This document shows positions 1 through 10,537 of a stretch of DNA of 64,000 nt, one piece after another. This stretch comes from Paulownia fortunei (taxonomy: Eukaryota; Streptophyta; Magnoliopsida; Lamiales; Paulowniaceae): assembly GCA_019321725.1 (NCBI GenBank), contig CM033107.1, positions 16,235,445 through 16,299,444 of the forward strand. Reading direction: 5' to 3'. The position numbers and the translations under genes were made by a program. Below the pieces are notes generated by a model. It worked only from the letters and a program-made list of their open reading frames with translations, made no database searches and was not told the origin of the DNA. The first letter of the stretch is position 1. Every line of letters begins with the position of its first letter.

Positions 1-311
1 ACAACCTAAAGTCTTGAAATAAATTTCCAAGCAAGGATTCTTCAATCCTCTCTTTAAATCCTCCAAGCCCATGGTAGATTCCTCCTTCTCTTAATTTTAA
101 TTTCAACTTTCTTGTGCTCTAAAGATGATGGGTATAGTAGATTGTAGGTGGGTGGAGAGTAATTTTTGTATTAGAGTGTAGGTTGTCAATAAATGTTGAG
201 AGAATTACAGTAGAAAAATGGGTAAATGTGGGTATCATTTATTAAATATGATGAGATAATTTAAGAGAATGTAATAATGTATCTAATGGAGTGTGATGTA
301 TTGTGTGTATC
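1..311. other. AT-rich flank, possible LTR remnant
   Basis: No coding region is visible. The T/G-rich wording with repeated ATGTATCTAATGG-like strings resembles the minus-strand Athila LTRs near 52.8-53.0 kb and 57.8-58.0 kb. It may therefore be an old LTR fragment beside the copia LTR that starts at 312. The similarity is weak and was judged by eye. Confidence 0.3.
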
Positions 312-2612
312 TGTTGGGTTCTCGGGTCTTGGAAAACTTATATGCAACGAAATTTAAATTTTTTAAATAACATAAAATATAATTACATCATATGTAATAA
401 TAATGAATCCTAGAATCCTTTTGTGATTACTCTGCTATGTGTTTTATGATACCTATAGCAGGAATGTTTCAAAAACCTTTAACTTAATTTTCTTTACGAT
501 TGAAAAAGATGCATGAAACGATCCAAATTATTTTCTCTCCACAAACTCCTTTGCGAATCTTGAATCCATCTACAAAATGTTTTTGTGAATCTTGATTCCA
601 TCCATAAACTGCTTTTCCAAATCTTGATTATATACCTTTTGTTGGAAACAGTTCGCTTAAAGTACCAAGAGTTACTCCTCCAAGTATATCCACACATTGG
701 AGTTTTCAACACTAATTGAATCCATACTTGTAGATTCAAAAAGCCTATTCTACTCTAGAATATGAGGAGTTCAATTCTTAATTCAACAAGTGAACAAAAG
801 AATTGAACCCGTGATAAAAAAGAGCGAATATTTTGATGAAAGAAAATAATCAAAGAAGAAGAAGAAGAAGAAGGGGGCAGTTTTTTCTCTTCTCCTCCTG
901 GCCAATTCAATTATGCAACAACTATCGACCAAGAGAGGGAGAGTCCTTATATAGGACTCCTCCAATCCTAGTCCCACTAGGTTTCCGCTTCTTATTTCCT
1001 TACTTTCCATTAAACTCTAAAACAAATTTAATTATTATAATTAAACTTTCTAATGGGTCCTATGAGCCCATGAGCTTGGGTTTGGACTTTAATTAATTTA
1101 AATTAAGTCTAAATAATTGATACCCATCAATTAAATAAACCCAACTAAATTAATTGATCTAATTAATTAATTAAATAGTTTCATTTTGGTTTCTAATCAT
1201 ATTAAAACTACTAAATATTCTTATTATTTAATATGCCCAATTTAATTAATTGATCATATTAATTATTTAACTTGATCATATTAAGTCCAATTAAATAACG
1301 GCATTATTTTATCGGATAAATTAATTTAACTTCTTAAATTAATTTGTACCCTACTTAATTAATTATCAATTAATTAATTACCTCCACGTAGGCTCCCTAA
1401 TCTTATTAGATCTAACTAAATAATCATACTATATTAATTGGATAAATTAATTTAACTCTTTAAATCAATTTGAGCCCCAAATTATATTATCTTCATTAAT
1501 TAATTTGATCTAACCCTTGGATATATTTTAGCTAAAAGTGTACTCTTCCAACTTAGTGCGTGACCCCTTAGTTTCACTTTAAACTAGCCATGGGCTCACA
1601 ACTGTTGTGATTTGGTTGAATAACTAATTGTTCTAATTAATTAATTTAAATAATTAATCTTTTTAGAATTAACCCATTAATCCAGAACCCACAAGTCGTG
1701 GGAAGCACTTAGCAGTGCATTATGACTTCTAGTCTTAGGTGAAGTGCGAACCTATTCCAATTACGAATACTACGCAAGTATGGTCATTTCGTCATCTAAT
1801 CTTTTGAATAAACCTAGGGCATGGATTATTAGTTGAAACCCTAATAACTCAATAACTATATATCCATTCCTAGTAGCTTGACTCAATAATGGACAATTAG
1901 AAAACCCATCATCTAATCTTCATCCAACTTTGGCCAAGGATTTTAGAGTGAAGTATAGTGGAACACATAGAAAATTCACCTATTTATTTAGATAGGTGAT
2001 GGATCCTTTATTGGTCACTCATTAGGATTCTTTATTAGTCACTCATTAACCTCTATACACGAAGATGTTACACCCAATGTTAACCCTTTGTGATTGTCAT
2101 GCAATCAAAAAATACATTAAAGTGTAACATGTTATGCACAAGGTTACATGGGGTGCCTCAAGTCCAAGGACTAATTTTTAAACTATTATAACGAGGAAGT
2201 TCCCATTCAATAATAGAATATTTCAAATTGGACGGTGTAGTCCGGTGTACATGTTCCCCAACAAATGCCCGCATACATGCACTAGTGTCTCCACACCAAT
2301 GCCCATGGAAAGAGGCATCCTTCTTTCGAGCCTGCATCATATGCGCAAGTGTCAGTGGGATCATTAATGTCCCAACGCAATGATCCTTGACTTGGAACAT
2401 TTTTAAGATCATAGCCTTGGAAATATATACCACGATCACCATCATATGTGCGACCATGCTATATAGCTATATGTGATCTAAAGACTTCATGTAATTCTTA
2501 TGATGAATTTAAAATGAATATTGCCATTAAATAATATCAATATGAATAAGATTGATTCCAAAATAGTATAAGGATGGCCAAATCAATTGGCTCACTGAAC
2601 ATAACTCTAACA
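312..2612 (-). mobile_element. Ty1/copia 3' LTR (copia B)
   Basis: This is a long terminal repeat of about 2.3 kb, read on the minus strand. It starts TGTTAGAG at 2612, directly after a polypurine tract, and ends GAACCCAACA at 312, giving TG...CA termini. The end matches the end of the copia A LTR at 5629. An internal stretch around 2230-2450 is clearly related to the copia A 3' LTR at 21040-21260, sharing the GACACTAGTGCATG core. The two copies are strongly diverged, so they are different families or old copies. More than 2 kb is long for a copia LTR. Confidence 0.8.
946..955 (-). promoter_or_regulatory. Putative TATA box in copia B LTR
   Basis: CTATATAAGG on the minus strand sits inside the LTR, where a U3 promoter would be expected. 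Position and consensus are the only evidence. Confidence 0.4.
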
Positions 2613-2623
2613 ATCTCCCACTT
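2613..2623 (-). other. Polypurine tract of copia B
   Basis: On the minus strand AAGTGGGAGAT directly precedes the LTR start at 2612. This is the usual copia polypurine tract that primes plus-strand DNA synthesis. It fixes both the LTR boundary and the element orientation. Confidence 0.75.
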
Positions 2624-3765
2624 TTCCTAGCGATAATTACCCTAGTATTATTGCCCATCTTTCCCAAGATGTTCTTCAAATACTTATCTCAGGGGTTAAA
2701 ATCAGTAGATCTACTATATTTTATGTCGAGGTAAATCTTTCCACGATAATGTCGCCTCTACTAATGATTTTTTAGAATTATGGTATTGCTAATCTACTTC
2801 TCGGATCCTTTGATGAGACCCTGGCTTCCTTGCTTGTGCAATAGCTTCATTGTTATCGCAGTACTCTGGTACTCAATCAATAATAGTTGGAACTACATAC
2901 AATACTTGGATGAAGTTCCCTATCCAAACAGTTTCTTTTCGCAACATCACATTGATGATAGTGGTAGAATCCATAGTTGTTACAAGCTTGGAACTATTTC
3001 TAGCTAATTATCCCACCATATAGGATGAACTTGAATCTAAACATAGACTTCAATTCATCTACTTTGGACTAAAAACTAGACAAAGCATCTTATTTTATGT
3101 TCTCCAAAAGCGTACTCCAAGAATAGATCCTTAGTACTTTATAAAGGCTAAAGATCGTCCCTATGACTTCCAATGCTTTTCGCATCGAATTTACTAATAT
3201 CTATTTATAACACTTAGAGCATTTATAATATCATATCATGCATATAGATTTGGATATTTTATGTTTCCAATCCCGAATGCATAAAATATGTGAGTCATTT
3301 ATTCTCTTTCTTTCAGAAGTCCTTGGGAACACAGACTTCAAAAGAAAAATCCCATGACTTAAAAGCAATAATCTCTCCTTAGATTATTCCATGCTAAACC
3401 CTTTTAGTATCTAATCTATGTATCCAGATTTGGGACAATCCAAGCATCCTTTTAGATCTTATCTATATATCTCAATCTCTAATTCCCAGGACGCTTCACC
3501 CAAATCCTCATAGATGACTTAGTAGATGTCAAGTCTTAGTTGACTGCAAAATTCCTACATCATCCCTATGAGTAGAATGCCATCAACGTAAAATACAAAA
3601 AATATTAGCATGCTCCCACTAACCCTTTTGTTCCCACTTTATTCGTCCATATTCCCAAGAAAATAAAACCATTTATTTTCCTTAGTGAGTTGAATATTCC
3701 ACCTTTGAGAAATTTATTTTGAGTTTGTAAATAGATCTCTGAAGCTTGCAAACCTTTTTGCTTGA
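2624..3765 (-). pseudogene. Copia B pol fragment (RT to RNase H)
   Basis: On the minus strand this is the C-terminal part of a Ty1/copia polyprotein, broken by stops and frameshifts. Around 3579-3590 it encodes YVDG followed by ILLIG. This is the reverse transcriptase active-site box, usually YVDD, with the last catalytic aspartate replaced by glycine. Around 2790-2990 are degraded RNase H strings such as YCDNNEAIAQA, matching YYDNNRAITQV in copia A. The fragment ends at the PPT on its left. On its right, near 3765, it is cut off against an oppositely oriented copia LTR, so Gag, protease and integrase are missing. It is not functional. Confidence 0.72.
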
Positions 3766-3766
3766 T

Positions 3767-5629
3767 TTAATTAAATAAAGACCTCAGGCAGCTTAACTTA
3801 GATCCCATTCTCAATACCCCTACTGGCGTAGTGATGCTAGTGTATGTTTGCGGGTGCTTGTCAGGAAATAAGTACACTAAATAGGTCCACTGGAAATTCT
3901 TAATTGAAAATGTGTTTGTCGAAATAAGAATTTCCTTGTTATGATAGTACATGATTAGTCCTTAGACTTGAGATACTATGGTAGCCTTGTGCCTGTCGAG
4001 TTCTATTTTGATGTATTTTCTAATTGTCGAACAATCACAAAGGAGGTACATTGGATTTTGCATTGATATGTATGGAGGTTAATGAGTGGCCAACAAAAAA
4101 TCCATCACTTGTCTGGCAGAATATGTAAATCCCCTATGTTTTCATAGTTTATAACTCAGAAGTCCTTGGCCAAGGCATGATGAATGTTGGACGGGAATTT
4201 TCTAACGATTCGTCATGAGTCATTAAAACTTGAAATGGAATCATAGTTATTGAGCAATTAGGGTTTTGACTATTAATCCATGCCCTAGACTCAATCGGAG
4301 ATTAGTTGACAGAAGGACCTTACGTGTAAAATACTCTAAATTGAAATAGGTTCACTCGCTATTTCACCTAACTTTAGATAGTCATGATACACTTGCTAGG
4401 TGTTTCCCATGACTTGTGAGGTTCTTGGAATTAAAGAGTTAATTTCAAGCGGATTAATTAATCAGAATAATTATTATTATTCATAAGTTGCAAATGTTGC
4501 AAGCCCACTGTTAGTTCAGTTGTGAACCAAAAGGGTCACACACAATTTGAGATGGAACATTTCTAGCTTAGAAATTGATCCAAGGAGTTGGATCCAATTA
4601 ATTAATGGAGATTAATTAATTGGGACTTAAATTAATTCAATAATTTGAATTAATTATTTCATTAAAAAACTAGATTATTTAATTGGACCTAGTAAGATTA
4701 GGGAGCCCAATTGGAGTGAAATAATTATTTGATCAACTTAATTGTGTAGTCCATAAATTAACTTAATAGTGAGATTAGTTTACTCAATTAAATAATTGGG
4801 TTATTTATTGGGCGTAATTTGATTAGGTAAACTAGGTGGAATTAACTAATTGAATTTGGGCTAAGACAAATAATTGGATTAATTGTGGGATTTATTTTAA
4901 AGTCCAAGTTCAATTCAAATAGGCCCATGAAGGTTGTTGAAAAAGGATGGAAACTCAAGAGTTTGAAAATCATGGAAGATCCTAAATATCTTTGGAAGAT
5001 ATGTAGGGATAGAGTTGTAGAATTTTGGATAAATCAAATATCTTCCAACGAATCAAAAGAAGACCAAAAATACCAAGAGTGGGACTCTTGGAATTTTTAA
5101 GTCTCCTATTTATAGCATAAGTGCTGAAAATTATAGGCTAATTTTTAGCCTTCAATTTTCGACCACTAAAGAAATATTAAAGAGAAAAATTATTTTCTCC
5201 TCCATCCTTTGTTCCACCAAAATCCATCATTTTATTCTATGTATTAATTCTTTTATCACTAGTTGATAGTTAGAATTAATATTCAGCATATTCACTCCAT
5301 AAACTAGGTTACAAAAGAAATCAGAATTGCTAGTGGGATTCTGATTTTATGTTCTTGCTCAAAGTGTGGACAACTTTAGAGGGGAGATGCATGGAAACCT
5401 GTGAATCGAATTCAAAAAAAGGGCTAACAATTGATAGCTTCAATCCCTATGACAGTCGAAGTGCATAAAAGGTATAAATCAAAACTTCAATTATTTTATT
5501 ACACCGTTAGAAATTACGAGATCGTTAAAATCGCATCGGATCTAGGGTACTGCTATAATTATTATAGCATGATATTTTTATTTTTTAAATTTTTTGCTAC
5601 ACATACCCCGTGATCACACGAACCCAACA
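3767..5629 (+). mobile_element. Copia A 5' LTR, 5'-truncated
   Basis: This region matches the copia A 3' LTR (20889-25386) along most of its length, for example the GCTTGTCAGG and TCATGAGTCATT blocks near 3860 and 4215. It ends GAACCCAACA at 5629, just before a primer-binding site. The first ~300 bp of the LTR are absent: homology begins part-way through, next to the minus-strand copia B pol fragment. The left boundary is approximate. Confidence 0.75.
5107..5114 (+). promoter_or_regulatory. Putative TATA box in copia A LTR
   Basis: TATTTATA lies near the 3' third of the LTR, after CTCC and before an AG-rich stretch. The corresponding place in the diverged 3' LTR (near 25270) reads TAATTATA. 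This is consensus evidence only. Confidence 0.35.
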
Positions 5630-5630
5630 G

Positions 5631-5643
5631 CGGTATGAGAGCC
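5631..5643 (+). other. Primer-binding site (tRNA-iMet type), copia A
   Basis: CGGTATGAGAGCC lies one base after the LTR end and differs at two positions from the standard plant TGGTATCAGAGCC. It would pair with the 3' end of initiator tRNA-Met. It confirms that the LTR ending at 5629 is the 5' LTR of a plus-strand element. Confidence 0.75.
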
Positions 5644-7114
5644 AAGTTTGTGCATTTCCAATCGGATTTGATTTATGCTTGTGAATTTAATTGTTAAATT
5701 CTAATTGATTTATTATATTTCTAATTGGGATAAAATAATTTTACAAGTAATTTAATTATTAAACTAAACATGTCTGATTTAAGTCGATTCAATCGGGAGA
5801 AAAAAAAATACATGGCACGACAACGTGCGCGCTATGTGAATAGTGCTAGCAACACGCTGCAACACAATGCGTTGGGGATGTTTGACATCCTCATCGTGTT
5901 GAATTGCAAAATTCAATTTTTTTATTTTTAATTAAAGTATTAATTTTAAAATTTTGAAAAAGGGTTTTTCTTAAAAAATCAAGATTTTTTCCCAAGTCAT
6001 GAAATTATAATTTGATTAGATGGTAAATTTACATGCTTTAATAAATTCATGTGATGTATTCATTAGTATGTATGGGATGATCATAGAGTCTTTTTAACCA
6101 ATGTAATTGGATTTATTTATCTTTGGATTTTTTAAATGGGGCCTACGAGTCTCATATTATTTCCTTGTATGTATTTTAAGTTTTTTAACTGAGAGTAGAA
6201 TAGAGTGAGGTTTTTCTTTATGTTTTTGGTGGACAAGAAAAAAAGACCAAGATGAAGAATCAAGAGAAGACCCATAAATGTGTGAGATATTACCCTTAGA
6301 TAAGACCCAAGAAAAGACCATTATAGTTTCAATCTCCATTTTGTTACCATTAGATTAGCCTAGATCCATTTTTGGCTCAAATGGATTGTATAGGATTGGC
6401 CCATGATCATCCAAATTATGTATGTATTAGATGTATGCATAATGTTTATTTAAATTTTTTAAATGATATGCTTGTCGTCAATTGAATACAAACACATTAA
6501 ATAAACTAAGATTAAAATTGATGAGGTCTTGGATAAAAAATATACCCCACTTGAATTAAAATCAAGTAAATGAATCTTAAAATTCCAATTTCAAGCAAAT
6601 ATGGATAACATTATGTTGGACCCAATAATCCATGACTACCATCAAAAGTAGTTGACATGACGATGCTATCTTACTTTGTCATTGGCTATGAGTTATGGAA
6701 TAACTCTATAATGGAAGTTGTGAACTCTACTAAGCATGGTGATGCTATAATGGAATGTTTTGATGCTCCATCTATATGGAGGTTTGATGGGTCTTGCTTG
6801 ACACTTAGTACCTATCATATTGGCTCATAAAATTAGGGTATATGGGAAGAAGTAAGGTAAAATATCTTGAGGGTTGCATAGAGATACAATCATTAAAAGT
6901 TAACTACCTTTTAGTATTTTTTATGGGCTCATAAAATTGGAGAATACGACATATTGATTGGGCCTCAAGCCCACTATGAAATAAGATTTCCCGAATTGCC
7001 ATTAGGGGTTATGGAATTCGAATAAAATAGTGGGAGATATTTATTATTAAAGACCTTGTCATATTGAAAGAATGCTAACTTTTTGCCTCGTTTAAATATG
7101 TAGATTGTTTATAA
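5644..7114 (+). other. Copia A untranslated leader
   Basis: This is the 1.47-kb stretch between primer-binding site and gag. I see no convincing coding region. A short GC-richer patch lies near 5815-5880 (ACGTGCGCGC, AACACGCTGC). The last ~100 bases match the leader of another copia copy at 59466-59593, which supports continuity with the gag that follows. Confidence 0.55.
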
Positions 7115-7975
7115 ATGGCTAAAAATCCACTTTCATCAATTCTGGAAGCTAATAAATTAACTGGTCCCAACTATTTCGATTGGTCGAGGAACATTCAGAT
7201 TATTTTGTAGTCCAAAAAGAGGGATCACATACTTGATGTGATCCTGCCACTGACCATGGCGGCGGACACCACTAAGGAGGAGCTTGCAGATTATCACAAG
7301 TTGGTTGATGATGATCTACAAGCGTGATGCTAAATGATGGCATCATTGTCAAATGACTTGCAGAGGCAACACGAGATACATGCGCATGCGCATAATATCT
7401 ATGTTCACTTACAAGAGTTGGTTAACATACTAGATAAGTGAGATATCAGATCTCAAAAGAGCATTTCAGGACCCGTATGATGAAGGGCTCTTCGGTCCAT
7501 GATCATGGATTGAAGATGATAGGCCTAATAGAAAGGCTCGAATTACTTGGAGTCGTTATAGATAACGAGCTACATTTTGATCTCATCCTATAGTCTTTGC
7601 CTCCATCATTTAACACCTTCGTTGTCAACTTCAACATGCATAAGATGGAAACTTGCCTTGCTGAGATGATTAACATGTTGAAGAACGTTAAGTCCACTAT
7701 AAAGAAGGACAAATTGGTCATGCTAGTTGGATCCTCATCCAACTCAAAGGATGCAAAGCCCAAGAGGAAGAAGGGGAGAGGAAAGCATTCCTTAAAATCC
7801 AAAGGCATAAAGCCAACTAGTGGCATCTCTAAAAATTCCAACAAGACCGGTGGCAAGTGCCACTATTGCGACAAACCTCGGCATTGAAAAAAGAACTGCA
7901 AGGAGTATCTTGTAAGCCTGAAGAGTTTAGGTATTTATTTTGTTGAAGTTAACTTATCAGTTAACGATGCTTCTT
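7115..7975 (+). pseudogene. Copia A gag (decayed)
   Basis: The reading starts at ATG 7115 with AKNPLSSILEANKLTG and then PNYFDWSRN, a typical plant copia Gag N-terminus. The frame is soon broken by stops. The better preserved C-terminal half (7597-7887) holds a lysine-rich basic stretch and a CCHC zinc knuckle beginning CHYCDKPRH near 7859. A stop follows directly, so the final cysteine (KKNCKEY) is reached only by read-through. In the family, Gag forms the particle shell and binds RNA. The related fragment at 59594-60525 shares the same organisation. Confidence 0.75.
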
Positions 7976-9210
7976 AGGTATTGAATATCGAATGTGGATT
8001 TCATCTATGCAATGATTTGTAGGTGATGGCAAGAAGTAGGAAGCTAAGTAGAGGAGAGACAGTCTTATGGCTGGGGAATGGAGCAAAGGTTGCAGGATTA
8101 GCTATTTGGAATTGTCAACTTAGCTTTAGGAAATGGAGTAATTTTAGTTTTAAACAATTGTCTTTATGTTATAGAGATAGTTAAGAACATTATCTCCATC
8201 CCTATTTTGGATGGAGAAGGTTTTACTTTTTCAATAAAATATGGAAGTTGTTCCATTTTTAAAAATTCAGTTCTGATTACCTCTGGTATATTGATGAATG
8301 GTTTATATTCCATTACTCCCCATAACTACTTTTTCCACATTCAATAAACAAATAAATAGATAATCATAGTTCCCAACTCTTATGGCATGCTAGATTGTGT
8401 TATATCTCTGAGAAGAGAATTCATAAGTTGACCCAATTGCTTGATCTTTCAAAAGAGCAAGGAATGCCAATGTGTGAGTCATGTCTCAAAGGAAAGATGA
8501 CCAAATCACCATTTGTTGGACAAGTGGAGTGAGGATGTATGTAGGCCACTAAGTGTTACCGATGATTATTTTAGGTATGGTTACGTTTACCTTATGAAGT
8601 ACAAATCTAAAACTTTTGAAAAGTTTAAAGAATTCATATGTGAGGTGGAGAAACAAACTAGGCTAAGTATTAAGGCTCTTTAATTTGATTGACGAGGTGA
8701 ATACTTGAGCACAAAGTTTCTTGATTATCTAAAATAGAATGGGATTCTCTCTTAATGGACCCCTCCTACAACTCCTCAACTCAACAGAACTGTGGAATGT
8801 AGGAATTGAACCTTGTTAAACATGGTTTGATCAATGATGAGTTTCACTGGGCTTTCTCTTTCATTTTGGGTTTGTGCTCTAGAAACGACAGCATATCTAA
8901 TAAATAAAGTGCCATCAAAGTCGGTGCCCAAAACACCATATGAGTTGTGGTGTGGGAAACCACTCTTTTACAAATACCTTAGTGGATGGGGTTGTGCTAC
9001 TTACATGAAGCAGCAAGTGGGAGATAAATCAAATATGAGATCCAATTTATGTAAGTTTGGAGGGTATCCAAAAGAATCCACTGGATACTAGTTCTACTAT
9101 CCCTTAGAACAGAAGGTGTTTGTTTTGAAGAATGCCACCTTCTTAGAGAAGGAGTTTCTATTGGATAGAAATGACAAAGACGTAACTTGAATAAATTCAA
9201 GAACCATAGA
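7976..9210 (+). pseudogene. Copia A protease/integrase region (decayed)
   Basis: Decayed protease-region strings (RKLSRGET near 8040) are followed by the GAG-pre-integrase string LWHAR at 8379-8393 and a CESCLKGK zinc-binding box near 8475. Integrase-core strings follow: KFKEF near 8627, TPQLN near 8773 and a VECRN-like region carrying the glutamate. The tail 8834-9091 encodes AYLINKVPSKSVPKTPYELW, typical of the copia integrase C-terminal side. Many stops interrupt the frame. Spacing looks shortened between protease and integrase, so internal deletions are likely. It is non-functional. Confidence 0.7.
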
Positions 9211-9379
9211 GCCTCCTAACAGACGCAATTATGGGCCAACCAGCTGATTCTATGCCTTCAGACATACAATCTCCTATGAGATCCCAAAAGATCTCAAAGC
9301 CACCTGAGAGATATTGCTTTTTATTAGAGAACAATGAGGAGAATCTCCCTAGATAGTGATCTAAGGACTTATGAAGAGG

Positions 9380-10200
9380 CGATGTCAGACATCGACTCGG
9401 GAAATTAGCAAGACGCCATGCAATCTGAGATGGACTCTTTATACTTCAACAAGGTATGGATCTTAGTGGATCCACCATAGGGAATAGTTCCCATTGGCTG
9501 CAAATGGGTCTACAAGTGAAAACTTTGAGTAAATGGAGAGGTAGTGACCTATAAAACATGATTGGTCGTGAAAGGTTATACTCAGAAGCAAGAAATTGAT
9601 TATGAGGAAACTTTTTCACCAGTAGTGATGCTTAAATCCATTTGGATACTGCTAGTCATATCAGTATGTTATGACTAAGAGATATGGCAGATAGATGTGA
9701 AGACTATTTTTCTTAATGGTAACATTAAGGAAGAGATCTATATGAGGCAGCCATAAAGCTTCATATCTAGAGGGAATAAGTAAAAGGTTTGCAAATTCTA
9801 GAGATGCATTTATGGAATTAAGCAGGCTTCTTGAAGTCAGAACATCCGATTTGATTAGGCAATCAAATTGTTTGACTTCTATAAGAACCCAGATAAAACT
9901 TATGTCTACAAGAAGGTTAGTGGGAGCGGAGTGACATTTATTGTACTATATGTTGATGACATCCTACTTATTGGGAATGATGTAGGGATGTTGCAGTCAA
10001 CTAAGACTTGGTTGTCTAACTAGTTCTCCATGAAGGATTTGGGAGAAGTATCCTTTATTCTTAGAATAAAGATCTATAGAGATAGATCAAGAAAGATGAC
10101 CGGACTATTCCAATCCGCATACATAGATAAAATACTAAAGAGGTTTAGCATGGAAGAATCTAAATGAGGATTCTTGTCAATGAGTCATGGCATTTCTCTC
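9380..10200 (+). pseudogene. Copia A reverse transcriptase (decayed)
   Basis: The order matches a copia RT: an AMQSEMDSL start near 9412, VPIGCKWVYK near 9490, EIDYEETFSPVV near 9590, QIDVKTIFLNG near 9690, IYGIKQAS near 9810 and the catalytic YVDD at 9949-9960 followed by ILLIGND. FSMKDLGEVSFILRIKI follows near 10025. At least ten in-frame stops are present, many looking like single C-to-T changes (CAA or CAG to TAA or TAG). The active-site aspartates themselves are intact. Confidence 0.8.
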
Positions 10201-10244
10201 TCAAGGGCTATGTCTCCTAAGACTCCTTAGGAAAGGTAAAGGAT

Positions 10245-10537
10245 GACCTGCATACCTTATGCATCTGCCATAGGAAGGTAATGTATGGTATGCTATATAC
10301 GAGGCCTGATGTCGTTCATGCTCTAAGTGTCATGAGTAGATATCAGTCCAATCCAGGTGAGGAACACTGGAAGGCTATAAAGTTTATCATGAAGTACTTG
10401 AGAAGAACTAAGAAGTTTTTTCTTGTATACAGCTCTGGAGAACTAAAACTAGAATGTTATACTGATTCTAGTTTTTAGTCCGATTTAGACGACTCAAAGT
10501 CTATGTTCGGATACATATTCACCATAAATGGTGGTAC
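10245..10537 (+). pseudogene. Copia A RNase H, first half
   Basis: The region encodes MYGMLYTRPDVVHALSVMSR from 10281 and later CYTDSSF with the first RNase H aspartate. It then runs into a Ty3 LTR at 10538. The reading resumes at 20488 after a 9.95-kb insertion. The split falls between the aspartate of CYTDSSF and the glutamate of STNEAEY, inside the catalytic domain. The last five bases before the break form one half of the insertion's target duplication. Confidence 0.85.
10533..10537. repeat. Target-site duplication, left (gypsy-1)
   Basis: GGTAC here matches GGTGC at 20488-20492 with one mismatch. Removing the insert and one copy leaves the copia RNase H frame uninterrupted, which fixes the insertion boundaries. 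Confidence 0.85.

Noticed and set aside
833..1096. An arginine-rich frame in copia B LTR.
   Set aside because: It arises from an (AGA)n run at 853-872 inside an LTR and is low complexity.
5431..5613. Small frame at the end of copia A 5' LTR.
   Set aside because: It lies within the LTR and just before the PBS; no independent support.
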